The notes under the pieces were generated by a model. That model had not been told where the DNA came from. It searched no databases and was given only the letters and a program-made list of their open reading frames with translations. Of a stretch of DNA of 64,000 bases, positions 11,644 through 22,935 are shown piece after piece; position 1 is the first letter of the stretch, and the number at the start of each line of letters is the position of its first letter. This DNA is from an uncultured Solobacterium sp. (GTDB taxonomy: Bacteria > Bacillota_I > Bacilli_A > Erysipelotrichales > Erysipelotrichaceae). The DNA lies in contig URYK01000006.1 in the NCBI GenBank assembly GCA_900552125.1, positions 1-64,000 on the forward strand. Reading direction: 5' to 3'. The position numbers and the translations under genes are program-made.

Positions 11644-12882
11644 TTAGCATCCAAGACATACAAAAATTTTTAAGATAGTACCTTTGCCAGCAATTCCATC
11701 GCAAACTAATCCATGAGCTGACTGGAAGTTTCTAACAGCAGTCTCTAATCCACCACCAAATACTCCCGGAGATTCTACAGAACTATTATAATAACCAAGA
11801 GCCATCAATCCAATCTCAACAAATGTTACAAGATACTGAGTTTCGGCACGCTTTACATAATGACTTCCAAGTGCTACATTAGTAGCAGATCCACGAATAC
11901 CATCCTCAACTAATTTTGCGCCATAATCTTTATTCAGTGCTCTCTGCAAACATTTAACAAGACCTTTTCTACTGCTTGCTCCCCATAATCCGTCAGTTGC
12001 TAAACCAGCTCCGGCAAAATTATTCATATGTACCTGAGCTTTTCTTACATAATCTTTGCCTGTATAAGAAGTAGTAGAAGTAACAGACTGTCCTTTATTT
12101 CTGTTATTATATGCTTCATTTAATTTCGCAAGAGTTTGTGAACCAACGATGCCATCTTTTGAAATTCTAACAGAGCCTTGGAACTTAATAACAGCATTTT
12201 TTGTGGCATTACCAAAAATACCATCGGCTCCAGTTGATCCAACATTATATCCTAAAGCAACTAATTTTTTCTGAACATCCTGTACGGCAGCTCCACGACT
12301 TCCAACCTTTAAAAGAGTAGAAGATGAAGTAGATTTGTTTGCTGTCGATGAGCTAGGGTTTACTACATTAGGCGTACTAACCGTTCCATTTGCAATATCT
12401 TTTTTAAACTGATTCCAAATAGAAGCATTGCATCCATTAGCTCCCCATCCATTCCACCCAGGGCAAACTTTCGAACATACATCCCAATGTCTTACAACAT
12501 TGCTTGCAGGAATTCTATATTTTTTCATCAGATATCTTGTAAGTTCTACAGTGTTCTTATAAGTTTCATCTGCAATTTTTCCACCATTAGAACACATCTC
12601 AATAGAAATACTATTTCTATTTTTAACAGTATTAAACAAATTATTTTTTCCATAATTTACACCAACAGCCCATGATGCATCATTATCTTCAACGCACTGA
12701 TAAATGCTTGTTTTGTCTACAAAATAATGAGCAGATGCGCCACGGTTTACTGATTTAAAATAGTTAGCATTAGCTGATGCACTATCTGTCCGATTACCTG
12801 TGTAGTGAATTACAATATATTTTTTCGTATTCACGCCTTTAGTTCTATTAACAGTAGTAATATTTTTTGTGATTGATACCAT
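11644..12882 (-). CDS. Endolysin: N-acetylmuramoyl-L-alanine amidase with peptidoglycan-binding domains
   Basis: A 412-residue lysis enzyme. Residues about 15-160 form an Amidase_2/PGRP domain with zinc ligands His in YIVIHYTGN and His in VVRHWDVC; the region ends in the family's KVCPGWNGW. Residues about 195-265 are a peptidoglycan-binding repeat (VGSRGAAVQDVQKKLVALGYNV) and a second lies near the C terminus (GVFGGGLETAVRNFQSAHGLV), with a less clear copy between them. The ATG at 12882 with AAAGGAG is preferred over the longer open frame. No signal peptide is seen, so export would need a holin; the membrane protein at 13449-13931 is the only local candidate. Confidence 0.92.
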   Translation of the reverse strand: MVSITKNITTVNRTKGVNTKKYIVIHYTGNRTDSASANANYFKSVNRGASAHYFVDKTSIYQCVEDNDASWAVGVNYGKNNLFNTVKNRNSISIEMCSNGGKIADETYKNTVELTRYLMKKYRIPASNVVRHWDVCSKVCPGWNGWGANGCNASIWNQFKKDIANGTVSTPNVVNPSSSTANKSTSSSTLLKVGSRGAAVQDVQKKLVALGYNVGSTGADGIFGNATKNAVIKFQGSVRISKDGIVGSQTLAKLNEAYNNRNKGQSVTSTTSYTGKDYVRKAQVHMNNFAGAGLATDGLWGASSRKGLVKCLQRALNKDYGAKLVEDGIRGSATNVALGSHYVKRAETQYLVTFVEIGLMALGYYNSSVESPGVFGGGLETAVRNFQSAHGLVCDGIAGKGTILKIFVCLGC

Positions 12883-12977
12883 ATAAAATTCTCCTTTCAT
12901 TGTAAAAAATTGCAAAATAAAAAGAGCCAAGCTTTTAAACTTGACTCTTAGAGTGATCAAAAAAATAATTATCGTAA

Positions 12978-13448
12978 TTATCGAACAAATAAACCAGCAA
13001 CTGTTTTTGTATTTGCATATAATTTTACGGATGTATCAGACATCCTAGAAACACCAGCAACATATGTTTTTCCATCATATACTGCTTGGAATGCACCGCT
13101 ATTATGGTCACTTGTTGACCAATTCCAATTTGCTATTGGAATAACTGTTGAAGATAAAATTCTACCCGTTTGATAAGCAACGGCGGGACCACATGTCAAC
13201 AATATTTCAGAATAATTACGTAAATTTTTTACTGTAAATGTTTTAGATGTTGCACTATTACCAGCTAATTCACAAAGTTTTGTCCATTTGTATTTACTAC
13301 CTATATCATTTTTAATGTTGGTTATCGTTGTCTCCAAATTAGTATCATCATTCATAACAACATACTCTGATGATAAAAGATATTTTACATAACCTGTTGC
13401 AATTTTAAATAAAAGTTTTATTCTCTTCTTTTGAGCTAATATTGCCAT
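12978..13448 (-). CDS. Putative phage virion/tail-associated protein
   Basis: This 156-residue protein has a hydrophobic-basic start, a short coiled-coil-like segment (NLETTITNIKND) and a beta-rich C-terminal part with many Ser, Thr and Tyr. That layout is common in receptor-binding or tail-tip accessory proteins next to lysis genes. It abuts the next gene without a gap. I do not recognise the family. Confidence 0.6.
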   Translation of the reverse strand: MAILAQKKRIKLLFKIATGYVKYLLSSEYVVMNDDTNLETTITNIKNDIGSKYKWTKLCELAGNSATSKTFTVKNLRNYSEILLTCGPAVAYQTGRILSSTVIPIANWNWSTSDHNSGAFQAVYDGKTYVAGVSRMSDTSVKLYANTKTVAGLFVR

Positions 13449-13931
13449 TTATTTATCACCACCAAATCTAAATATAACTTTTCCGAAAATTTTATAATAT
13501 GGAGGATTATCGACTTCATAGTTAAACCATTTCCATTCGATATAATCCAGTACAGGAATAAAAATTGCAGATAATAACATCCATAAAAAATAAAATGGCA
13601 AACATATTTGCCCTTTAAAATTTAATGGCATATTACGATAGTCCCATATTCCATAATCAAAATTCCAGATTAAACCAATGCATAATTCTCCAATTGTTAT
13701 TGCGGTAGCACAAATAATGCATTGCAATAAATAATCCATATCATATCCGAATAAATCATTTAATCCATCAATGAAAAATAATGCTGAGAATCCAGCTAAT
13801 AAGAACATTGTCCAATGAGAACTATGAGTATCTTTAAATAAAACTTCCATTAAGTAATAAACCGTACCAGAGAATAAGAATATAAATACATGACAAAAAA
13901 TTCGTTTTAAATAATATTTTATTTTATTCAT
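13449..13931 (-). CDS. Multi-helix membrane protein beside the endolysin (CmpB/ABC-type-IV-like)
   Basis: A 160-residue protein with about four or five hydrophobic helices and the tryptophan- and tyrosine-rich motifs IWNFDYGIWDYRNMPLNFKGQICLP. This resembles the putative ABC-transporter type IV (CmpB) membrane family, members of which are often found beside phage endolysins in Firmicutes. It is a possible holin replacement, but nothing in the sequence proves pore formation. It is packed between tail genes with 0-2 nt spacing. Confidence 0.65.
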   Translation of the reverse strand: MNKIKYYLKRIFCHVFIFLFSGTVYYLMEVLFKDTHSSHWTMFLLAGFSALFFIDGLNDLFGYDMDYLLQCIICATAITIGELCIGLIWNFDYGIWDYRNMPLNFKGQICLPFYFLWMLLSAIFIPVLDYIEWKWFNYEVDNPPYYKIFGKVIFRFGGDK

Positions 13932-13933
13932 AT

Positions 13934-14821
13934 TTATTCACCACTTGTATTAAATTTCTTTTCAACATATGCAAGCAATGCATCTTTAGATTCATTAATC
14001 TTTGTCATTACTTCAAGATACTTTTCATCTGTAATTTCCATGCCATATGTAATTGCTTTTACAGACATAAGATCTTTTGCTTCATTAATCATGGCATTTA
14101 AAACATTGCAATAAGTTGTATGATAAGTTTTATTTGAACATAAAGACATGTAGATATTCTGAATGTCGTTTGGCTGATATAAAGTACACAATTCGCCATC
14201 AGCATGATACGGAAGTGGAAGAGTAAAATCAGTAAAAATAGCAGTTATAATCAAATCTTTTACATTGCTTTGATCTTCAATTGTATAAGAAAAATGTTTC
14301 TTACCAAGCGTTGTTTCTACATCAACACCATTTTCAATCGCAGCAGTACATTCTTTCCCAATTTGCGTTTTATAATAATCCTTAAACTCGTCTAATGTCA
14401 TATTGTTTGGATTTACAATTCCAACAATTGATTTTACATTATCTAATTCTTCCGATACAGAAGGTTTCTCTAAAATAACAGTAGTAATATCACAAGGAAC
14501 TTCTTTTGATATTTTTTCTGTTTCTGCCGGATGCTCAATTCCGTCTTCATCCGTCCATGCTTCTTTTACAACACGATCTTCGTATTCAATAACGAAAGAT
14601 GACTCTGTTAAAATAGAAGTCCTTTTCATATAGAGATTATGATTTTCTAATATGTTATCAGTTTCATCTACAATATCAATATAATCAATGATATCCGTCC
14701 CGAAGAATGATTTTAATTCTTTTATATCTGCGTCAATAAATTTTACAATCAGTGCATTAGTAATTGCAAAATTATAATATTTTATTTTTTTACCATTTGG
14801 CAATCTTAAATATCTATCCAA
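13934..14821 (-). CDS. Phage tail-region protein of unknown function
   Basis: This 295-residue protein begins MDRYLRLPNGKKIKYYN and has an acidic, helical second half (YQPNDIQNIYMSLC, then NESKDALLAYVEKKF). Placement between the DUF859-type protein and the lysis genes suggests a baseplate or tail-fibre accessory protein. Its start overlaps the end of the upstream gene by 8 nt, typical of a translationally coupled late operon. I do not recognise a specific family. Confidence 0.6.
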   Translation of the reverse strand: MDRYLRLPNGKKIKYYNFAITNALIVKFIDADIKELKSFFGTDIIDYIDIVDETDNILENHNLYMKRTSILTESSFVIEYEDRVVKEAWTDEDGIEHPAETEKISKEVPCDITTVILEKPSVSEELDNVKSIVGIVNPNNMTLDEFKDYYKTQIGKECTAAIENGVDVETTLGKKHFSYTIEDQSNVKDLIITAIFTDFTLPLPYHADGELCTLYQPNDIQNIYMSLCSNKTYHTTYCNVLNAMINEAKDLMSVKAITYGMEITDEKYLEVMTKINESKDALLAYVEKKFNTSGE

Positions 14822-16826
14822 CTATATTCTCCTCTCCTATAGTACTTGTCTTTAACCAGAACCCTCCATTTGGTTGACTCTCCGGCTCAGTATCACTAGG
14901 AATAATCATCTTACTTATTAAATCCAAAATTCCGACCAGTTCACCATTCGCATTTGTAGCAAGGATATCTGTAGCAACTTGAAGTTTTTCAGTTCTTGCA
15001 ATATCAGGAATCATTCCAACTGATACTTGTTTATTGTCTCCAATAAACATAGTTGGAACGCCTTGCTCAATATTTAACTCATAATGGTCTTCATTTGAAA
15101 AAGAATCTCTAATATAAAATTGAAAATTATAAGACTTGTTATTATCCAAAACTAATTTGCTTGATCCAGAACCAGTAATCCCAAAAGTATCATCACTTGT
15201 GTTTTGAACAAAAGATAAAATATATTCTGAAGAAGTAGAAGATATAGTAACTCCATTAATTACAGAAAAATTAGTAGGATACGAACTCCCCTCTTCTGCA
15301 TATCTATATCCAACAGTTTTTATTGTATTCTTTTCAACATTGTTAACCGAAAGTTTTGAAATAACTCCTTGAAAGTCTAAGACGATTTCTGATTCATAAT
15401 CATTAAGACGTTTTAAATTAATTACAGAAAATCGAGGAAGAGAATATGGTAATACAGTAAAAGAATTTTTAACTGTATCAGAAACATTACCTCTTGAATC
15501 AATAGCATAAATACTAATTGTTCCAATTCCATCTGTGTTATATTTACCAAGCTCGCACAAAATTTCTGAACTATCGCTATACTTTTTCTCATACGAATCA
15601 ATAGCAACTCCATCAACAGATATTATATATTTAATTATCGTGGCTCCATTTTTAGCAACTGCTTTTTTAGCAACTGGGATTCTTACTTTCATTGAGCCAT
15701 AGTTTTTTATCATGTATGTTTTATTGCCTAACACAGCTTGTGTAGAAGTATCTTCGTCACCATAATCAAAATCAGTGAATACTGGATTAGAATTCTTTAC
15801 CTTGATAATACCTACTATTTTACTTGAGATACAACTTATAGTTTGTTTATTTTCTGTAATTGTTGTTCCACATTCAATTTTACATTTCTTAGAATTATCG
15901 TTTGGAAGTTTAGAATAGAAGATAGAAGCATAATTTGACAACTGCCATGTATACGAATTCGCTTGAATAACTTCGTCTGTTTTTAAAATTTCTTCCCAGT
16001 TATCAGATTCATCTTTTATATAAAAAGCTAACCATGATTTGTTTTCAGAAGAATTTTCAAATGTTAAATTAAGATCGTCTCCTATATTATAAGAAAATCC
16101 TTCATTCAAGTTAGAAATTGAAGCTACAGATTTTGTAGTAAATTCAATGTTAGAAGAAGTAGTAGATAATTGAGAATCTTTTCTTTTTACCCAACATTTA
16201 AGTTTATATGTCGTTCCCGGTTTTAATGTACTTACGCTTGGTATACTTGCACCCGAAGATGCAGCTCCAGTATAAACAAATGAACCAGAAGTCCCATTAA
16301 CAGAACCAGGATTATCAGTCCATTGAGAAGAGTCGTTAAGATATACTCTTACCCAATCTACCGTATCCGCTGTTCCCCAATTTATTTTAGCGTATGTTTT
16401 TCCAACTTCAGCAACAGACCAAGTTTTGATAGATGTATATCTTGGAATTTTGTCTAATGTCACAGTTTTATTCGTATCATATGAACCGATAGAGAAGTTA
16501 CCATTTCCCCAAACACGAATATTAATTTGCTTAGAACCATCTGAATTGTGTCCAACCGTCCAATTTTTTGCATATACCAATGTCCATTTGTTTGGATCAG
16601 ACATCGACACCGAAAAACCAGTTTCGTTTTTCTGGCTGCCACCATTGATTACACAATATGTGTTAACTTTTCCGTAACTTGTATATCCGTAATTTGTTCT
16701 TCTAAAATATACAGCTACACTAATATTTGAACTATTAGCAGAAGATCCATTACTTGAAGAAGACCAATTTACCAACCCTTGAATATAACTATTTCTTGTT
16801 CCAAATGTCCATGAGCCACTTGCCAT
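14814..16826 (-). CDS. Siphovirus tail/minor structural protein (DUF859 type, fibronectin-like)
   Basis: The 670-residue protein starts MASGSWTFGTRNSYIQG and carries the Ser/Asn-rich beta domain typical of DUF859 siphovirus proteins. A fibronectin type III-like segment follows (about residues 130-235, with TWSVAEVGKTYAKINW and LKPGTTYKLKCWV), then long beta-rich repeats and a C-terminal YPT..FSVING region. Such proteins are thought to form the distal tail or adhesion device. The C-terminal PSDTEPESQPNGGFWLKTS is a frequent tail-fibre ending. It is the best preserved structural gene in the element. Confidence 0.8.
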   Translation of the reverse strand: MASGSWTFGTRNSYIQGLVNWSSSSNGSSANSSNISVAVYFRRTNYGYTSYGKVNTYCVINGGSQKNETGFSVSMSDPNKWTLVYAKNWTVGHNSDGSKQINIRVWGNGNFSIGSYDTNKTVTLDKIPRYTSIKTWSVAEVGKTYAKINWGTADTVDWVRVYLNDSSQWTDNPGSVNGTSGSFVYTGAASSGASIPSVSTLKPGTTYKLKCWVKRKDSQLSTTSSNIEFTTKSVASISNLNEGFSYNIGDDLNLTFENSSENKSWLAFYIKDESDNWEEILKTDEVIQANSYTWQLSNYASIFYSKLPNDNSKKCKIECGTTITENKQTISCISSKIVGIIKVKNSNPVFTDFDYGDEDTSTQAVLGNKTYMIKNYGSMKVRIPVAKKAVAKNGATIIKYIISVDGVAIDSYEKKYSDSSEILCELGKYNTDGIGTISIYAIDSRGNVSDTVKNSFTVLPYSLPRFSVINLKRLNDYESEIVLDFQGVISKLSVNNVEKNTIKTVGYRYAEEGSSYPTNFSVINGVTISSTSSEYILSFVQNTSDDTFGITGSGSSKLVLDNNKSYNFQFYIRDSFSNEDHYELNIEQGVPTMFIGDNKQVSVGMIPDIARTEKLQVATDILATNANGELVGILDLISKMIIPSDTEPESQPNGGFWLKTSTIGEENIVG

Positions 16827-16882
16827 TCAATCACCTCATCTTTCTGAATTAAAAAAGAGAGGTAATTAAACCTCTCATAAAA

Positions 16883-18099
16883 TTAACTTGTGCCTCCGGA
16901 TTTTACAAATGCAACTCCTTTTACAATTGTTCCATTAGCATATTTATAAGCATTTGTTGTCATTTTGATATAATCAGTATCCCATCCTTTTTCACACAGT
17001 AACCTTCGTGTTTTCGTTGTATCTTTATCTATCCAGAATACTTTTTCTCCATGATATAATCCACAAAATTGATCGATCGTCATTTGTGTAGTTTCTACTA
17101 AAGGGGTATTATTGTCTAAGCCATAAGAATTCATTGTAATTGGCTTACTCCATTTAGCATCCATTTGGTTATCTTCGAATTCGTCCGTGTCTGGATAATA
17201 GGATAATTTAAGAGTAGCCCCTTCATCATAATACTCCATTAAGTCATATGCTCTTCCTTGAGTATTTACATTATATGAATATTTGATATATTTAGATGGT
17301 TTTGTTACATAGAATGTCAAAGAATCAGAAATGATATTATTCTTATGAGCTGAAGATAACCATTTAAGTGCATTCTTTGCAAATTGCCATGTCGTCAATT
17401 TGAATATCCTCATATATTCACATACATGCCAGAAATTTTTATACGCTTCAAGATACTCGGAGGCACTATCTTCTGGAAGATCAGCAATAGTTCCTTCGAT
17501 TACTCCAACCGTAAACGATCTTTTTGCCCCATTATATGTAACAACTTTCTTACTTACACCAATATTAATATTCTCCCTAACCTGCTGTTTCTGTTCCGAA
17601 GTTAATTCCTGAGCAGAATAGGAGACCGCCAAATCATTCTCAAGATCAGAAACCTTAGTAGGAATCTGTTTCGAAAGTTTTCCAACGGCTTCATCAATCG
17701 TCTTCTCAATTTTCGTAAGTTTACTTTCTATATTTACAAACCAATTCTGAGTAGGTTCTGAATCACCCACATCGAATGATTGATCAACTGTGATCGTAAA
17801 AGTTTTTGTTTTCCATAAATAACCATCTGATACAAAACATACATACGCTCTATACCACCTGTTTCGATTGTGATTGCAATTGCTTCACTGCCATCATAGG
17901 TATGAGTTTTGTTGCCGTATTTTATGGTTAGAGCTTGTGGGTTGGGAAGGATTTTTGGAAATTTATTTTCAACATATTTTGATAAATTATTAATTTTTAA
18001 ATTCTTAATTTTTGATTCTTGATTATCCCAGAGCAGAAATAAATCATCTGCTCCAGGAGAAGGTTTATCATCATATGAATTGAACATCTTTTCTGACAT
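16883..18099 (-). pseudogene. Tail protein gene broken by a frame change (two open frames)
   Basis: Two open frames overlap. The first (18099-17734) begins MSEKMFNSYDDKPSPGADDL and degenerates after AIAITIETGG. The second continues in another frame from about 17855 as WYRAYVCFVSDGYLWKTKTFTI and runs through GDSEPTQNWFVNIESKL to 16883. The second frame has no start codon and no ribosome site of its own at the junction. This reads as one or two tail genes joined by a deletion or indel near 17850. The C-terminal half includes a coiled-coil segment and the segment PTKVSDLENDL seen in many phage fibres. Confidence 0.7.
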
Positions 18100-18111
18100 A
18101 ACATACCTCCT

Positions 18112-20239
18112 TTAGATTGTGATAATCATATTATTTTCTTCATCTACAACATAATTCCCATCTGAATCAACCACATAACTTGTAGTTCCTCCAACAAAAT
18201 AGTAGTCTTCAAATTCAAGCGTATTAGAATTTCTAAGTAAATTCCTTCCACCAATTTTTAATGAATTTAACCCATTTTTTGTCATATAAGTTTTTTCTAC
18301 TTCCTGTTTAAAAGAAGAGGAATCTTGTTGCAGCTTTGTAATATTGTTATTTGCATCTGTAACAGATTGTTGAATCTGTTTATTTGTCTGAATAACTTCT
18401 GTGATATTCTTTTCGTTGTCAGCAACTTTACCTTCAATTTCTTCGGCACGTACAGATAATTCTGTTCGTACTTCATTCGCAGCTTCCCAAGACGTATCAC
18501 AATATGGTTCTGTATATACAGTACTAGATGGATTACTATAGACAATTTTATTCCTTGTCCACATATATTTTCCATCTTCCCAAGATGGGGCAGTATTATC
18601 AATCCATGATCCATCGGTTTGAGTTGTTTTAGAAGAAGAGAGATAGTATTGAGGCGTAATAGATACAATGCCTGTACCTGTTTCACCCTTTTCGCCAATA
18701 CCATTTTCTCCTTTTGCACCTTGTATACAGACTGGACTTGATTCGGATTTTGTCCCATCTGCTTTTGTGGTTACTGTTTTACTCCAAATATATTTTCCGG
18801 ATTCCCATGTAGGCGTTCCAGAACTCCATTCTCCGCCAATTAATGAAGTAGAAGATGTTGATACATAGTACTGAACTTCAGAACCGGTTGCACTTTCAGA
18901 TTTTGTTGCATATGTTTTACTTGCAGAAAGATTAATTTCTTTAGCACTTTCCGAAATAGCGGTTTTCATTTGACCATTCGTAGGATAATCTTTCAATTTG
19001 TCATTGGTTACATAATTCTTAATGACCTCTTGCCTAAATCCTTCCGCAGTTTGTTCATTTGTAGAAACCCTTTCAGATAATTCTTGAACTGTAGATCCAT
19101 CTGCTTTTTTCTCAACTTTAGATTGTACGTCTGATACAGTAGAAGTAATTCCTTCTATTATCTGTTAATTCAGAGATTTTAGCGTATTGTTTGTTATACA
19201 GCCGTGTATTCTCTATGTAATCATTTCGATTGTTTTCAACGTCCTGTGACCATAATTTATACTTTGCTATGACTTCTTTTGAAAGATACCTTTCATTCAG
19301 ATAGTTCTCTAAATTTTCAATATAATTGTGACCAAAATTGACGTATTCAATGCCCAATTCATCTGAACCTTGAACATGGTATCTAGTGAAGATATTTGTA
19401 TCATCAATTTTAATATTATTTGATTTCTGAAAATTCCTAAAACTGATATTTACATTCGTATCTTTTCCGTAATTCTCTGGGTGATAAGCATTAATCTGCA
19501 TGTTATCAAAATCAAATTCAAAGATACATTTGAAAAACTTTGCAGCATCTTGTGTTAAGAAAGAATATAAATCCTTACTATCGATATCAAACACGCCAAT
19601 CTCATCAGCAAGTAATGTCTGCTTTTCTTTTCGTATACCCTCATCGAAATATTCATATGATTTTGGGACGGTATCTACATATCCAATAGTCCAACCAGTT
19701 ACACCAGCAACCTTTAGACATATATCAAGAAAACTTAATTCAGGATTTGAAGCATTGTAAAATTTAATTTGTTCTTTAGCAAATTCAACATCGCCAACCA
19801 TCTGGACATTGCCATCTACTAGCATCTCATAAGAATCAGTAGTGCCTTGATTTACCTTAAAATTGTGAAGATTATGTTGCTGAAATTCAATTTCTGCTGA
19901 CTGTGCTGTAATAGAATATTTGTCAGTATAACTATCATTATCCTCCTCCGGCGGATTGATAATAAACCATCCATATCCATCAACATAGAGGCGCATGAAC
20001 AATGAGATTAATCTAAAAGCACGATTTTCCTTTTCTACGGTTTCGTTTGTAATAGGACTTGTATAATTAAGTGTTCTAGAAATATCAAAAGAAAGTTCAT
20101 ATGTATTTGACAGTTTTTCTGTCATTTTAAATGTAGATTCATCAATACCAGTAAGAGCACATATCTTTTTATTATTTGGTGTACCAAGATAGATATTTGG
20201 TTTTTCAGGCTGATTGTATTTATTAAATTTAGTATTCAA
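18112..20239 (-). pseudogene. Tail-spike/prophage endopeptidase-like protein, out of frame after an internal junction
   Basis: The N-terminal part (20239-19118, TTG start, 373 residues) resembles phage tail endopeptidase/baseplate spike proteins: YDLEF-like hub elements and a coiled coil ending KISELTDN. At about 19160 the frame shifts: the other frame continues EGITSTVSDVQSKVEKK, then VQELSERVSTN, to 18112. That portion contains two roughly 60-residue repeats (YYVSTSSTSLIGG.. and YYLSSSKTTQTDG..), a short Gly-x-y collagen-like run and the carbohydrate-module sequence IGGRNLLRNS. A missing coiled-coil stretch between KISELTD and EGITSTV is the simplest explanation. Confidence 0.72.
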
Positions 20240-20241
20240 TA

Positions 20242-22860
20242 TTATTCACCAACCTTCCGAGCCTCAATATGTTCAATTGTAAATTCACAATTTCCGTGAA
20301 ACATGATAGAATTATTCCCATTCATTAATCTCAACCAATACATATATCCAATATCTGAAATTCCAAGTTTATCATATGTAACCATGCGTCCAATAGAATC
20401 TTCAATGGTCATATTTTTACAGTCAATAACCACATCCAAATCTTTGTATACTTTCATATACATAAATCCACCAGAAATTATTTTGTATTCTTTTGTATCG
20501 GTGTTATAAAAAACAGTACACAATGTTTCGCAACCATAATTATCAATGAGTTTAAATTGAACTCCTGTATCATTACAAATAGAAACAATATTAAAAGCAC
20601 CTTTGCCTGTATATTCTAAATCGTATCCATTCAACTTCGCATAATTTTCAGCCTTATCAATAATGGTATTAAAGACATCATCACTTGCAACAGATATTTT
20701 ACCGTTCTCTAATAATGTGTAATCACTCTCATTAATCTGAGCCAATCCTTCATCTGTGATTCCACCCTTTTTATCTAAGAAAGCATCGTCATTTAAAAGA
20801 TCTCTGAATCCTTTCAACTCAGTTTCTAAATCATCGTAGCCTTTGATGGCATCTTCAAGATTTTTGATTCTGAGAGAATAGATAGAGTTATTTTTGAAGT
20901 CATTGACGAAATTCTTCATACTAGTGGCTTCATCATCACCAAACCATCTATCGGCTGTTCCCATTGCCTCTTGGAAAGCTTTCTGATAAGCATCAGCAGT
21001 ATATTTACCGCCTTGCTCTGCATATTTCTTTACCGCATTGGAGTTAAGGAATTTTGCCATAGTCTGAAAATCATCAGTTCCAGTTTTACCTTCTTTCAAT
21101 GATTCCTTTGCAGACTTATAAGCACTTTGGATAGTAGACCAATCTTTGTCCTGATTTGCAGATTCAGTTGCAGATTCTACATCTGAAACAGAAGCGGAAT
21201 AATCTTCCGCAGCTTGCTTTGCTTCCTCTGCCTGATGTTTTACATCTTCAAAATATGTAAGAAATCCATTTTCTGAAACATCAATATCTTTGAGACGCAT
21301 TCCGGACTCTCTAAATGCGTCAAGTGCATCTTGAGCAGAACCACCTACCTCAACAATATTCTCCAAATATTCTTTCATAGCAGAACCGGAAGAAGAGTTG
21401 AAGTAAGTGTCTAAATTACTTGCGTCAATTTGTGTTTTGGTTTTCCCAATATTACCAGCATCATTGATAAGTTTATTCCATCTATCTACATATTTTGCAG
21501 CACCAGATTCTAGTTTCCCATCTGCCCCATATGAGTTGTCAATCCATTGCTGAAGTTGATCTGTCTGAGTAGACAATGTTTGTTTTGTATTGGCTATATT
21601 ATCCTCAAGTTGTTTTTGTTGAATCCGAAGTTGATTTTTCTCAGCTTTCGTCTTTCCCTTCATGATATTTTTGTCTGCAAGCTGAGATTCTATATCGTCT
21701 AAATCTTTTTGATATTTTTTTAATACTTTAATATTAGCTTTGGTCTGATTTTCAAGGGTTGTTTTCCCTTTTCCACCATTCTCTTTTTCCCACTTAGACC
21801 CTTGTGATTCAACTGGATTTCCATTTATATCAGTCTTCCCATTAGAAAAGAAATCCATTACATACATTAGTCCACCTTTAAGAGTTCCATATTGTTCTTT
21901 AAGATGATCCCAATATGTTTGGGCAGTATTGGCAGCTTTTTGAGCGTCACTTGAAGCAGCCTGTGCGGAAATTTCTGTGAGCTGTTTCTGAATTGCAACC
22001 TTACGCTCCAACTGGGCATTTTCTTGTTCAAGTCTAGATAATTCTGCCTCATCAGTGAGAGATAATCCACCGTTCTGCTCTTTTGTGGCGTTGAGTTCTT
22101 CAATTTTACTCTTTGTTGTATCGAGTTCTTGTTGAAGAGATTGGAGATTAGATTTATCTTTTGAATAAGTAGAAGCTGAAGCCTCTGCTTTTTCTTTCGC
22201 TCTAGTATATCCGGTCTGGGAATAGTCCCAGAGTTTAAACGCTGCGAAAGCTGTTCCGGCAACAGCAAGAATAGGAATATACCCTTTTATTGATGCAAAG
22301 AATCCTTTGATAATATTACCAGCGGATTCGAACATTCCAGTAGATTTTTGGACATCAGCCCCAAGAGTTGTAAATTTACCAGAAATATCATCAAATGAAT
22401 AGTTTCCTTCAATTATATTTTTTACGAGTACTTCATATTCGTCACTAGTTGTGCCAAATTCTTTCGCACAATTTTGGAGTATTCCTTTTGTTTTGTCTGT
22501 AACATCAGCACTATCTATCATTGCTTTACCTAATTTTTCAGCAGTGACAGTTGGTTCTTTTAATGCTTCTCCCCATGTTACCTTTCCAACTTTTGCTTTT
22601 GCAGTGAAATCAGCATCTTTTGACATAGCTACCAGCTCATCTGTCAATGATTCTGTTAGTCCTATTGTACTTGCTTTAGCTTGAGTTTGAGCCATTGTAA
22701 AATCGCTAATATCATTATCGTTTATTTTAAATAAACCTTTAATAGCATTTTTATCTATTCCATCTAAATCTGCAAAAGAAGAAGCTTTATTTGCATGTTT
22801 AAAATTAAATTCTCCAAAACTATCAAATAAATTTCCTAAGTCTTTAAACTGCGTAATGAA
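20242..22860 (-). pseudogene. Tape measure protein segment fused to a distal-tail-protein-like end
   Basis: The open frame runs without a true start from about 22860 (FKDLGNLFDSFGEFN..) through an in-frame ATG at 22695 to 20242. The first part is tape-measure-like: long coiled coils (KSNLQSLQQELDTTKSKIEE), a hydrophobic segment (IPILAVAGTAFAAFKLW) and Gln/Lys-rich helices. The last roughly 150 residues are different, beta-rich and without coils, and end in MYWLRLMNGNNSIMFHGNC, which I read as the C-terminal end of a distal tail (Dit) protein. A deletion that removed the tape measure C terminus and Dit N terminus explains the fusion. The upstream tape measure piece lies at 27421-27794. Confidence 0.7.
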
Positions 22861-22935
22861 TATAAAATTATTGGCATACTTTTATAATCCATGATATACT
22901 TAAATAAATTTATAAGATTGTTCGGAGGAATAAAA

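Noticed and set aside
14204..14633. Plus-strand small open frames in the tail region
   Set aside because: Shadows of well-supported minus-strand tail genes.
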